Shown one piece after another: positions 8,925 through 17,090 of a stretch of 64,000 nucleotides of DNA. A model generated the notes under the pieces. That model saw only the letters and a program-made list of their open reading frames with translations. It made no database searches and was not told the origin of the DNA. The stretch's first letter is position 1, and each line of letters starts with the position of its first letter. A program made the translations under genes and the position numbers. This stretch comes from a virus, in IMG/VR virus record IMGVR_UViG_3300022689_000178, positions 1 to 64,000 of that record; one strand, 5' to 3'.

Positions 8925-9035
8925 ATGAGGCAAGGCAAATACGTTGCTGTTGCTTTTAGATGGATTCATAGCGTAGAAGAGTTAACTCAAATTTACGAGA
9001 GCATAACACGAAAGAAAATAGATGAGTCGATTTAA
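8925..9035 (+). CDS. Tiny cassette-type gene of foreign composition, 36 aa
   Basis: ATG 8925 to TAA 9033-9035; the product contains VAVAFRWIHSVEEL. Base composition is richer in GC than the neighbours, and codons such as gtt-gct-gtt and gcg occur. It is followed at once by an inverted-repeat element (9033-9092), the same gene-plus-repeat arrangement seen at 16.8-19.8 kb. No family recognised. Confidence 0.45.
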   Translation: MRQGKYVAVAFRWIHSVEELTQIYESITRKKIDESI

Positions 9036-9092
9036 CGCTTGCAGTTAGTTTGCATTGTTGGCGTTTTAATGCCGTCCAACGCCCTGTTATGT
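9033..9092 (+). repeat. Inverted-repeat element, cassette-separator type
   Basis: Contains GCAGTTAG, then a stem GTTGG(CG)...(CG)TCCAAC with one unpaired T and loop motif GTTTTAATG, and ends CCTGTTATG. The GCAGTTAG start and the GTTTTAATG loop recur in the element at 16996-17050 with a different stem sequence. The outer TAAC/GTTA pair resembles an attC core, but arm spacing is asymmetric. Confidence 0.5.
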
Positions 9093-9118
9093 TTATATTT
9101 TTTTTATTCAATAGAAAT

Positions 9119-9232
9119 ATGAAAAAAGACTATATTACAAATCCTACATTATTTGGTAAACCTGAAATTATTGGTTTTGGCTCAATGGATTTTCATATAA
9201 AAGAAGTGGAAGAAAAAAAGCTAATCGGATAA
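9119..9232 (+). CDS. Tiny hypothetical protein, 37 aa
   Basis: The ATG at 9119 follows the inverted repeat. An upstream in-frame ATG at 9050 would place the start inside the repeat and is rejected. The product (MKKDYITNPTLFGK...) is short and without known motif. It looks like a second cassette gene or the remnant of one. Confidence 0.35.
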   Translation: MKKDYITNPTLFGKPEIIGFGSMDFHIKEVEEKKLIG

Positions 9233-9312
9233 TCGTAAAAAATTATTATTCAAAAAAGTTTTATAATAAACTTGAATAAAAGATAAATAGATTAATTATA
9301 ATTTTAAAGCTT

Positions 9313-9642
9313 ATGTTTTTATTAAAAAGTATAATACAGATAATAAAAGATATTCCAAATGTGAATGATATGGCAAAGATGAAGGAATCTGATGTTTATA
9401 GTGCAATAAATAAGGCGGTTAATCTTTGTTTTGTTACTTTGAACAATAATATAAAAAAATTATGTGATGGAAAAGTAATTATAGGCCATTATGAAAGAAT
9501 GTTTATGATTTGGGATCAGGCAGTTTATAAATTAAACAAAGATGGAATATATATAATTAAAAAAGATGGTTTGAAAGATTTTATTTTGCATGAAAAACCA
9601 ACATTAAAGGCATTTTTTGATAATAAAAATTCAAAAGTTTAA
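9313..9642 (+). CDS. Hypothetical protein, 109 aa
   Basis: A soluble, mostly helical protein with an aromatic central segment (IIGHYERMFMIWDQAVYKL). It stands alone, with 80 bases before and 68 bases after it. Codon use is phage-like, in contrast to the two tiny genes upstream. No family recognised. Confidence 0.5.
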   Translation: MFLLKSIIQIIKDIPNVNDMAKMKESDVYSAINKAVNLCFVTLNNNIKKLCDGKVIIGHYERMFMIWDQAVYKLNKDGIYIIKKDGLKDFILHEKPTLKAFFDNKNSKV

Positions 9643-9710
9643 TTAATATGTCAAAAATTAGATAAAATTATAAAGAAAATTGGTCATGATTGAATAATTA
9701 ATAAAATAGT

Positions 9711-10367
9711 ATGATAAATAATAAAACTCTATTTGGATATGTTCAAATCCCATCAATCGCATATACCAATACAGAAATAATAAAAAATATTATGGTATTG
9801 CATGGTATTGATAGATTTGATTTGGATTGTACATATTCAATTGGTAATTTTTGGAAAAAATTGCCACAACCAAAATTTAAAAGTGATATTGAACCGCAAA
9901 GAGAAAATATAATTAAAGCAGATAGCAAAAACTTACCTTTTGAAAATATATCATTGAAAAGTATTATGTTTGACCCTCCTTTTATAATTGCAGGTACAAC
10001 TTATATGCAAAATAAAAAAGGGAGTAGTATAATTGCTAAACGGTTTGGTGCATATAAAAATTTTGATGATTTAAGAAGTCATTATAAAGAATCATTGAAA
10101 GATATTTATAGGGTATTAAAAAACAATGGTATATTGGTGTTTAAATGCCAGGATATTGTTTCAAATAGTAGAAATTATTTCACACATTGTATAGTTATGA
10201 ATATGGCCGTAGAAATTGGATTTTATCCTAAAGATTTATTCATTTTAATAACACGAAATAAAATAAATTCTTTTAATGGTGGAAGATGGAATAAACAATA
10301 CCATGCAAGGAAATATCATAGTTATTTTTGGGTGTTACAAAAGACTAAATGTAAAGTAATATATTGA
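9711..10367 (+). CDS. SAM-dependent DNA methyltransferase, DPPF type, 218 aa
   Basis: FDPPF near residues 87-91 is the motif IV of N6-adenine/N4-cytosine methyltransferases. The segment after it (LKDIYRVLKNNGILVFKCQD) is the usual helix-strand following motif IV. The C-terminus has the ARKYHSYFWVLQK signature common in small phage DNA methylases. A glycine-rich motif I is not obvious, so the SAM site is divergent or the protein is a short variant. It lies next to a Dam-like gene, so the phage may protect its DNA with a pair of modifications. Confidence 0.65.
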   Translation: MINNKTLFGYVQIPSIAYTNTEIIKNIMVLHGIDRFDLDCTYSIGNFWKKLPQPKFKSDIEPQRENIIKADSKNLPFENISLKSIMFDPPFIIAGTTYMQNKKGSSIIAKRFGAYKNFDDLRSHYKESLKDIYRVLKNNGILVFKCQDIVSNSRNYFTHCIVMNMAVEIGFYPKDLFILITRNKINSFNGGRWNKQYHARKYHSYFWVLQKTKCKVIY

Positions 10368-10385
10368 ATTTATAATTTGAATTTA

Positions 10386-10856
10386 ATGAAAAACAGGAAT
10401 CTTGATCATAAAGACCATTGGGCTACTCCTCCGGTATTCAAAGATAAAATTTATAAACAGTATAATATTGATTTTGATCCGTGTCCATATATGCACGATT
10501 TAACAAAATGGAATGGATTATATATAGAGTGGTGCAATAGAAATTATATTAATCCTCCATATTCTCGAAAGTTAAAAGAGGCATTTATAATAAAGGCATT
10601 AAAAGAAAGTAAAAAAGGAAAATTATGTGTATTATTATTGCCGGTTTCAACCAGCACAAAAATTTTCCATGATATTATTTTATATAATGCAACAAAGATC
10701 GAATTTATCAAAGGCCGTATACCATTTATCGGAATTAATTCTAAAGGACAGTATGTAAATTGGCATTTATGGAATAAGCCTGTACCTAAAAATATGGAAC
10801 AAATAAAAAATAGTGGTATGCACGATAGTATGATTGTTATATTTGGTAAAATATAA
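10386..10856 (+). CDS. Phage DNA N6-adenine methyltransferase, Dam-like, 156 aa
   Basis: The protein follows the small phage Dam family: DHWATPPVFKDKI near the N-terminus, FDPCPY, then NPPYSRKLKEAF as the catalytic motif IV and LLLPVSTSTKIFHD. ATG at 10386 is preferred to an in-frame TTG nine bases upstream. Members typically methylate the adenine of GATC, and GATC is common in the window, so it is not avoided. The length (about 155-160) matches the family. Confidence 0.75.
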   Translation: MKNRNLDHKDHWATPPVFKDKIYKQYNIDFDPCPYMHDLTKWNGLYIEWCNRNYINPPYSRKLKEAFIIKALKESKKGKLCVLLLPVSTSTKIFHDIILYNATKIEFIKGRIPFIGINSKGQYVNWHLWNKPVPKNMEQIKNSGMHDSMIVIFGKI

Positions 10857-10868
10857 AATATAAAATGT

Positions 10869-12719
10869 ATGAAAAAAGAAATTAATGGTTTTGAGATAGA
10901 TAAATATAATGTTCATGGTTTTGATTTATCCAATAAAGAGGAGGGTAAAACAACGTCAATATGTGTTTTTTGTTCTAAAGATAGAAAACCACAAAATCAA
11001 AAGCAAAAATGTGTTGAAATTGATTTGAATATTGGATGGTTTACATGTCAGCATTGTGGCGAGTCTGGTCAATTGCATACATTTAAAAAAAAGAAAATAG
11101 ATTCAAAAAGAAAAGTATTTAAAAAGCCGGAATGGAAAAATATAACGAATTTATCCGAGTCAGTTGTAAAATGGTTTGAAAATGAACGTAAAATATCACA
11201 AAATACATTAAAGAATGCAAGGGTGGGTAGTGGTATAAAAAAAATGCCGCCTGAATGGAATAAATCAAAAGTGATATGTTTCACATATTTCCGGTTCAAT
11301 GAATTGATAAATATAAAATATCGTTCACGTTCTAAGGATTTTATGTTATATACCGGAGCGGAATTAATTTTATATGGCTATGATAATATAATTCAATCAA
11401 CAGAATGTATTATTGTTGAGGGTGAAATTGATCAATTGACTTGGCTTGATGCCAGATATAATTATTGTGTATCTGTTCCAAATGGTGCTACTTTAAAACG
11501 TATAAATACTGAATATTTAGATAGTGCCATAGAAGATGGCATTTTTGAAAACAAAGAAAAAATATATATAGGAACGGATAATGATGAGGCCGGAATAATA
11601 TTGAGGGATGAGCTTGTAAGAAGGTTAGGTGCGGAACGATGCTATAAATTGGATTTTGGAGATTATAAAGATTCTAATGCTTTATATGTAGATAGTTGTA
11701 ATAAATACGGAAAGGAAAAAGCAAGAGAAATATTATTGGAGGTAAAAAATAATGCAAAAACTTTTCCTATACAGGGTGTAATTGAATTGTCAGACGTTGA
11801 GTCCGATTTGGACGTATTATATGAAGAAGGATTAAAAAAAGGCCTTAGTTTGCCATTTGAGGATTTATCCATAACGGTCGATTTGGGGAGGATTTTAACG
11901 ATTACAGGCATACCCGGACATGGTAAAACCGCAGGGGTGCATCAAATTTTATCCTATTTTTCTACTGTTTATGATTATAAAGCTGGCATATTTACTCCAG
12001 AATCATATCCACCAAAATTGTTTTTTTCATTAGCTATTGAAATAATATGCGGTTGTAAATTTAATAGCAAATATTTAAAAAAACAGGATTATATACAAGC
12101 AAAAGACTTTATAAAATCATATTATAAGTTTATATATCCAGAATCATTTTATTTGGATGATATATTAGAATCTGCCAGACAGCTAGTATATAGAGTAGGT
12201 ATTAAAATATTGGTGATAGATGCTTATAATAATGTTTTACACAAAATGCAAAAGTTTGAACGTGATGATTTATACGTTGAACGGTTTTATATTAAATTGC
12301 ATGAATTTGCTAAAAGATATAATATTTTAATAATTCTTGTCGCTCATCCGGTTAAGATTGAAAGGAGAAAAGATGGTTCATTTAATATTCCTACTGCTTA
12401 TGACATAAAAGGTGGTTCGGCTCATTATGAGAAAAATGATTTTATAATGTGTTTTTATCGGAATTATAAAGAGAAATTAACCGATGTAATAGTACAAAAA
12501 ATAAAATTCAGACATCTTGGAGAGGTGTGTTCAAAAAGCTATAAATTCAATGGATATAATAGTAGGTTTTATTTATCTACAATGGATAAAGATAATAGTA
12601 ATTGGATAAAAAATCCACCGATATTAGAAAGTGAAAACATGGAATTTGATGGACATTTAATTAATAATAATGATGGAGACATATTTGATAGAATGGAAGG
12701 AGATGAAGCTCCATTTTAA
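10869..12719 (+). CDS. Primase-helicase, T7 gp4 type, 616 aa
   Basis: An N-terminal zinc-binding domain has Cys pairs at 32/35 and 60/63. A TOPRIM domain follows, with IIVEGEID near residue 181 and GTDNDEAG near 237. The C-terminal RecA-like helicase has Walker A (GIPGHGKT near 348), Walker B (ILVIDAYNN near 447) and LIILVAHP as a DnaB-type motif. All core catalytic residues appear present, so primase and helicase activities should both work. The extreme C-terminus (GDEAPF) is acidic and ends in Pro-Phe, like an SSB tail. It is the main replication enzyme recognised here. Confidence 0.9.
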   Translation: MKKEINGFEIDKYNVHGFDLSNKEEGKTTSICVFCSKDRKPQNQKQKCVEIDLNIGWFTCQHCGESGQLHTFKKKKIDSKRKVFKKPEWKNITNLSESVVKWFENERKISQNTLKNARVGSGIKKMPPEWNKSKVICFTYFRFNELINIKYRSRSKDFMLYTGAELILYGYDNIIQSTECIIVEGEIDQLTWLDARYNYCVSVPNGATLKRINTEYLDSAIEDGIFENKEKIYIGTDNDEAGIILRDELVRRLGAERCYKLDFGDYKDSNALYVDSCNKYGKEKAREILLEVKNNAKTFPIQGVIELSDVESDLDVLYEEGLKKGLSLPFEDLSITVDLGRILTITGIPGHGKTAGVHQILSYFSTVYDYKAGIFTPESYPPKLFFSLAIEIICGCKFNSKYLKKQDYIQAKDFIKSYYKFIYPESFYLDDILESARQLVYRVGIKILVIDAYNNVLHKMQKFERDDLYVERFYIKLHEFAKRYNILIILVAHPVKIERRKDGSFNIPTAYDIKGGSAHYEKNDFIMCFYRNYKEKLTDVIVQKIKFRHLGEVCSKSYKFNGYNSRFYLSTMDKDNSNWIKNPPILESENMEFDGHLINNNDGDIFDRMEGDEAPF

Positions 12720-12732
12720 AAAAAATGATATT

Positions 12733-13614
12733 ATGGAATTAACAAAACAAGATAAAATAAAAGCATTGAAATATTTCAAAGATATGGAGTATGACAAAAA
12801 AAAGTCATATAACGAATTATCAATGGTAGAAAAATTGAAGTGTGCGGCAAAATTAATGAATAGTTCTGTTTTTGTTAATACATTTAAAATACAGTTAGAA
12901 AAAGACTGTTTTGTGAAAAAAGAAAAGGATTATTGGACAGATGATTTATATTTATTTTTGCTTGATTTGAAATATGATAAGGATATTAATTTTAATTTGT
13001 TTTGCGATCATGATAAAGCATTGAATTATTTTAAGAAAATAGAAGCGAAAGATTTATTTTTCCCATATTTTAGAATTGAAGTAAAAGAAGGATTAATTCG
13101 GGGTGTTTGGTGTATAAGGGCAATAAAAAAGAAAATAAAAGGTGCTGATAAAATAGATAAACGAACATTAGAACAATTAGAAGATGAATTGTCCCAAAAA
13201 GCAATTGATATAAATATGGTTTATAATTATAAACAAATTAGATTAAAAAAATTAGCCAATTCATTTGTTTGTTATGATTATAATAAACAATTAAATAGTG
13301 GCATATATGAAAACATGTTAATACCGGAAGATCATGAAGTGGGTATGTGTTTTAAATATTTAGGGTATGTTCATACAGTTAAAGAATTAAAGACAAAAAA
13401 AGGAAATCCGTATCAAAGAATTGATGTAGAAGGGAAAACGGATAATCATAAGTTTATGATATGGGATAACATGGGTTTAAAGTTTAAGCCAAATACTGCA
13501 TATATATTTTTTATGAAAATTATATCAAAAAAAAACAAAAGAACTGGTATTGCTGGTAAAGAATTGAAAATTGTCGATGCAAAAAGAATATTAAAAAACA
13601 CAGAGGTATATTGA
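12733..13614 (+). CDS. Hypothetical replication-block protein with OB-like C-terminus, 293 aa
   Basis: ATG 12733 is chosen; an upstream in-frame ATG at 12670 would overlap the primase-helicase by 50 bases. The N-terminal 170 residues are helical and basic. The C-terminal ~110 residues (VGMCFKYLGYVHTVKELKTKKGNPYQRIDVEG and onward, in pieces) have the strand order of an OB fold, like the fold near the C-terminus of bacterial DNA polymerase III alpha. That suggests DNA binding. The function is not established. Confidence 0.45.
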   Translation: MELTKQDKIKALKYFKDMEYDKKKSYNELSMVEKLKCAAKLMNSSVFVNTFKIQLEKDCFVKKEKDYWTDDLYLFLLDLKYDKDINFNLFCDHDKALNYFKKIEAKDLFFPYFRIEVKEGLIRGVWCIRAIKKKIKGADKIDKRTLEQLEDELSQKAIDINMVYNYKQIRLKKLANSFVCYDYNKQLNSGIYENMLIPEDHEVGMCFKYLGYVHTVKELKTKKGNPYQRIDVEGKTDNHKFMIWDNMGLKFKPNTAYIFFMKIISKKNKRTGIAGKELKIVDAKRILKNTEVY

Positions 13615-13654
13615 TAATTGTCATAAAATATTATATTTAATTAATTTAATTTTG
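13612..13654 (+). promoter_or_regulatory. Dyad-type promoter (Crp/Fnr-like box plus TAATTTTG)
   Basis: TGATAATTGTCA at 13612-13623 overlaps the stop of the previous gene. The -7 box TAATTTTG starts at 13647, again 35 bases after the dyad start. ATG of the exonuclease gene is at 13675. Confidence 0.65.
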
Positions 13655-13674
13655 TAGTATAAAAAAAAGGAAAT

Positions 13675-14253
13675 ATGGATTTAAAAAGATGTTATATAGA
13701 TGTTGAAACAACCGGTGTAAAGCATTGGAAAAATTGTGTCATACAATTAGCTGGCATTATTGAGATAAATAATAAAATTAAAGAAATATTTGAGTTTAAG
13801 CTTGCCCCTCATCCTAAAGCTAAAATTGAACCTTCCGCATTAGAAGTGAGTGGTTATACATTAGAACAAATAAAAAAATTTCCTGATAGATTTATTTCAT
13901 TCAATCAATTTACCGACATATTAAATAAATATGTTGATAAGTATAATAAAAAAGATAAATTCTTTTTTGTTGGATATAATTCATCTTTTGATGTTAATTT
14001 CATACGGGGTTTATTTAAGCAATGTAATAATGATTATTATGGTGCATATTTTTGGTCAGGGAGTATTGATATAATGGCATTGAGTTTATATGGATTAGCG
14101 AATGAAAGATATAAAATGTCAAATTTTAAATTAATGACAGTTGCAAGGCAATTAGGGATTCAAATAGATGAATCAAAATTACATGATGCCTTATATGACA
14201 TTCAAATTACACGAGATATATTTTTAATATTTGAACGATCTATAATTAAATAA
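13675..14253 (+). CDS. DnaQ-like 3'-5' exonuclease, 192 aa
   Basis: The three exonuclease motifs are intact: IDVETTG at residues 8-14 (Asp9, Glu11), YNSSFDVNF near 101-109, and HDALYD near 170-175 with the catalytic His and Asp. This is the DEDDh arrangement of the DnaQ/RNase T family. As a free-standing protein in the replication block it may proofread, degrade host DNA or process ends. It heads an operon with the SSB-like gene. Confidence 0.85.
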   Translation: MDLKRCYIDVETTGVKHWKNCVIQLAGIIEINNKIKEIFEFKLAPHPKAKIEPSALEVSGYTLEQIKKFPDRFISFNQFTDILNKYVDKYNKKDKFFFVGYNSSFDVNFIRGLFKQCNNDYYGAYFWSGSIDIMALSLYGLANERYKMSNFKLMTVARQLGIQIDESKLHDALYDIQITRDIFLIFERSIIK

Positions 14254-14279
14254 AATTTATAAATTAAAATTTTAATACC

Positions 14280-15107
14280 ATGAATAAAGAATCACGTAGA
14301 GAAAGAAGGCGTAAAAATTTATCAGGCCAAACTATTCCAACACTTGATATAATATCACGGTTTTCTGTAAAGGAAAATGGAGGAAAACCCAAATTCCGTT
14401 ATTGGAATAGAGATAATGGCGATAAGGGGGAAGAGGTTTTTTTTAATAATCAAATTGAAGGAATATTAATAGGTGAGGCGATGCAATTTAGCGCTTATGA
14501 TAATGAAAATGAAGTAATGTATAATAGTTCAATGTATTTACGGAAAAACAATAAAATTGCTTTATTTAAAAAAGGTAATAAGGTTGCAAGTGGTACATTG
14601 GAAAATTTGGAGAAATATCTTGTTAGTGAAGGGGTTTCACAAATAAAGAAAAGATGGATATATATAATTTTAACAAAAACCGGATTAATATCAGTTGAAA
14701 CAAATGTATCTATTGCCATTGATCAAATAAAGCAAATTAAGAAAAATAATAAAGATGCTTTTATTGATAATTTCATTGTTTTAAAACCGGATGTATATGA
14801 TCCTGATGATAAATATTTCTCACAGGGATTACATAAAAGAATGAAAATTACAAAGGCTAAGAAAAACTATCCATTTTTTGCACGTATTGAAGTTGGCGAT
14901 GAAATTTCGGAAAATGATTTTGATGAGTATAATGAAGAGTTTTATGCGGAACAATTTACCGAATGGACGGATTTTATCATGGCCGATGGATATGAAAAGG
15001 TAGATAATGATGGTGAAACTTATAATGAAAATAGTAAGTCGAAAGATTCTTTTGTAGAAAATGGAGATGATATGGAATCAGACGAGACGGATGATTTGCC
15101 ATTTTAA
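14280..15107 (+). CDS. Probable single-stranded DNA-binding protein (SSB-like), 275 aa
   Basis: The C-terminus is a long acidic linker ending in ETDDLPF, the hallmark of SSB tails (acidic stretch plus Pro-Phe) that recruit replication partners. The N-terminus is basic (ESRRERRRK) and residues ~50-200 are beta-rich, compatible with one or more OB folds. It differs from cellular SSB in length. Its position between exonuclease and recombination-type genes supports the role. The call depends mainly on the tail. Confidence 0.6.
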   Translation: MNKESRRERRRKNLSGQTIPTLDIISRFSVKENGGKPKFRYWNRDNGDKGEEVFFNNQIEGILIGEAMQFSAYDNENEVMYNSSMYLRKNNKIALFKKGNKVASGTLENLEKYLVSEGVSQIKKRWIYIILTKTGLISVETNVSIAIDQIKQIKKNNKDAFIDNFIVLKPDVYDPDDKYFSQGLHKRMKITKAKKNYPFFARIEVGDEISENDFDEYNEEFYAEQFTEWTDFIMADGYEKVDNDGETYNENSKSKDSFVENGDDMESDETDDLPF

Positions 15108-15119
15108 TTTTATGCAAAT

Positions 15120-15398
15120 ATGGTAGAGGCAGTTGCAAGATTCATAAAATTATACTTTCAAGAGTTTAATGGTGGAAAAAATAGCAGAGTATTAATTCGG
15201 TTATATATAAAAGATTTGAAATCATTTATATTAACTAATAAATGCGATAATGAATGGATGGATGTGGATATGTATGTTTCTTTTAATTTGCGGTATCATA
15301 TAAAATTGTTCAAGAAAAATGATCCGGTTAAAGTGCGATTTATGTTTAGTCATAAATATAAAGATTTTCAATTGTTGAATATTTCTATTTATAATTAA
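15120..15398 (+). CDS. Hypothetical protein, 92 aa
   Basis: A small soluble protein made mostly of strands (RVLIRLYIKDLKSFIL, VDMYVSFNLRYHIKLF, VKVRFMF), consistent with a small barrel such as an OB or SH3-like fold. It lies between the SSB-like gene and a possible NinB-like gene in one operon. No family recognised. Confidence 0.5.
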   Translation: MVEAVARFIKLYFQEFNGGKNSRVLIRLYIKDLKSFILTNKCDNEWMDVDMYVSFNLRYHIKLFKKNDPVKVRFMFSHKYKDFQLLNISIYN

Positions 15399-15399
15399 A

Positions 15400-15819
15400 A
15401 TGATTAAAGAATATTTTGCAGTTAGAAATGAATCGGAAAAACGGAATTTATACAGATCATTGAAAAATACAGAATTTCCTTTTTGTGTTGTCATTCGGAA
15501 TATAGAGAATGTACGATCAGTAAAAGAAAATTCTTATTTGTGGGGAGTTGTTTATGCTTATATTTCAGATTATACCGGACATACTATAGAATTTATTCAT
15601 AAATTTTATAAAAAATTGTTTTTACAAAAACTTGAAGTATTGTCCGGTAAATTAGTTTTAACGAATGCAAGCACTAAAGATATAAGTACATATATGTTTA
15701 ATTATTATATTGAACGTGTAAAAGCACATGCGTTATTGGAGTTGGATATATATATACCTGATCCAAATGAATTATTAAATGATAGTGAAACATTGAGCTT
15801 ACAGTTAAAATATGAATAG
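15400..15819 (+). CDS. Possible NinB/Orf-like recombination protein, 139 aa
   Basis: The segment RSVKENSYLWGVVYAYISDYTG followed closely by EFIHKFYKKLFL resembles the core of phage NinB/Orf-type and similar recombination mediators, where a polar -N--W- motif precedes a His-containing helix. It starts one base after the upstream stop. Identification is by pattern only; another small helical phage protein is possible. Confidence 0.35.
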   Translation: MIKEYFAVRNESEKRNLYRSLKNTEFPFCVVIRNIENVRSVKENSYLWGVVYAYISDYTGHTIEFIHKFYKKLFLQKLEVLSGKLVLTNASTKDISTYMFNYYIERVKAHALLELDIYIPDPNELLNDSETLSLQLKYE

Positions 15820-15837
15820 AAACTAAAATTGATTAAA

Positions 15838-16440
15838 ATGCAAAAAAAAGATTTTTATTTTAAGGGAGTTAAATTATTGCAAGAAAAAGGCAAATCGGTA
15901 GTATACTATGATGAACGGATTGTAATAAAAAATGAAAGTGGCGAGAATGAAGAGAAGTATATTTACACTACTTGTATGCCACCGTATTTCCCACACGATG
16001 ATTTAAAAATGGAATTTAAACGATTAATTCCGTTGTATGCTAAAATGTGTAAAAGGCACGAATCTGAAGTAAGAGTTACATATTTAGGCATAGAGAAAAA
16101 GAAGGAAAATATGATTTATGTTTTACGTGGTGTGGTAAGAGAACCGGCTGGATACTATAATTCTTATAATCCGCATAAATTAAATGAAAAACTTAGAGAA
16201 TATTATGATGAGAATAATATTTTACATAAGATTGCAGAAAAAATCATTAAGGAAACATTTGATTGGGTAACAGGCAAGAAAAATAGTAATTCAAATATTC
16301 AACGATTGTGGGAAGAAGAGGATTTAAAAATAGCTCATGAAGGTATTCCAATTGAAGGTATATCGGATATTTTAATGGAAGAAGATGTAAGTTTTGAAAC
16401 TGAAACTCAAATTGAATCTGAACCTGAATCCGAATCCTAA
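15838..16440 (+). CDS. Hypothetical protein with acidic tail, 200 aa
   Basis: ATG 15838 is preferred to an in-frame TTG at 15829. Residues 1-120 are mixed alpha/beta with many basic residues. The C-terminus is a repetitive Glu/Ser stretch (ETETQIESEPESES). It is the last gene of the replication operon, before a strong terminator. The company of SSB-like and recombination-type genes suggests DNA metabolism, but no family is recognised. Confidence 0.45.
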   Translation: MQKKDFYFKGVKLLQEKGKSVVYYDERIVIKNESGENEEKYIYTTCMPPYFPHDDLKMEFKRLIPLYAKMCKRHESEVRVTYLGIEKKKENMIYVLRGVVREPAGYYNSYNPHKLNEKLREYYDENNILHKIAEKIIKETFDWVTGKKNSNSNIQRLWEEEDLKIAHEGIPIEGISDILMEEDVSFETETQIESEPESES

Positions 16441-16452
16441 ATTGAAAAATAA

Positions 16453-16484
16453 AAAAACCGTCTTTATTTATAAAGACGGTTTTT
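16453..16484 (+). terminator. Rho-independent terminator
   Basis: A stem of about 14 bp (AAAACCGTCTTTAT with its complement) is followed by T-rich sequence. It ends the replication operon. The arms are symmetric and could work both ways. Confidence 0.85.
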
Positions 16485-16558
16485 AATGCTCTTTGAATTT
16501 GAACGATTAATACAATACAAAAATAATAAATAATTTTCAATAAAACAAAGTTTTAATT

Positions 16559-16825
16559 ATGGAATTAATTCATGTATCAATTATCGTTTTAATTTTAGTT
16601 GTTATTAATATGATTGTATATAAATTATTGAAAACAACAAATAAAAAATGGAAAGATAAAAATTCGTGCGAAGTAAGTAAAATAAAAAGAGAATTTGGAC
16701 ATAACCATACAGCATATATGCCGGGTTATCATAGGATAGAAAGTATTTGTGTATATTTTAATTTTTTTGGATTTATATTATTTATCATTTTATTGATTTT
16801 ACAGATTGTTAATTACATTATTTAG
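16559..16825 (+). CDS. Small membrane protein, 88 aa
   Basis: Hydrophobic segments at about residues 4-22 and 66-86 flank a basic central loop that contains His and Cys (SCEVSKIKREFGHNH). Two helices with a cytoplasmic loop are likely. It carries a CCGG site and phage-like codons, so it probably belongs to the phage backbone. The foreign segment begins just downstream. No family recognised. Confidence 0.5.
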   Translation: MELIHVSIIVLILVVINMIVYKLLKTTNKKWKDKNSCEVSKIKREFGHNHTAYMPGYHRIESICVYFNFFGFILFIILLILQIVNYII

Positions 16826-16833
16826 TTATAATT

Positions 16834-16983
16834 ATGGACAAAGAAAAGATACAAAAACAGATTGACAAGAACAGGGCACTGATTGAGAAAGCTCTTGAAA
16901 TGAACGATACCGAAATGATGTACTACATAGTGCGAAGATTAGCCAAAGACAATGAAAGATTAATAGAAAAGCTAAAGAAATAA
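16834..16983 (+). CDS. Small coiled-coil protein of foreign composition, 49 aa
   Basis: ATG 16834 to TAA 16983. The product is a charged amphipathic helix pair (KIQKQIDKNRALIEKALEM and RRLAKDNERLIEKLKK), so a small dimeric coiled coil is likely. Codon use (gac, aac, ctg, gcc) differs from the backbone. The inverted-repeat element at 16996 follows it, the pattern of a gene cassette. No family recognised. Confidence 0.55.
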   Translation: MDKEKIQKQIDKNRALIEKALEMNDTEMMYYIVRRLAKDNERLIEKLKK

Positions 16984-16995
16984 TTTTTTATTATT

Positions 16996-17050
16996 GGTAG
17001 CAGTTAGTATAACACACCGTTTTAATGTGTGTTATACATTGTTAGCTGAC
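16996..17050 (+). repeat. Inverted-repeat element, cassette-separator type
   Basis: A perfect 11-bp stem, GTATAACACAC at 17007-17017 and GTGTGTTATAC at 17027-17037, encloses the 9-base loop CGTTTTAAT. It is flanked by GGTAGCAGTTAG and GTTAGCTGAC. Loop and left flank match the element at 9033-9092, while the stem sequence is entirely different. Confidence 0.7.
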
Positions 17051-17090
17051 TGGTGCGGATAATTTAGTACAAATCTTAATAAATGAACGA

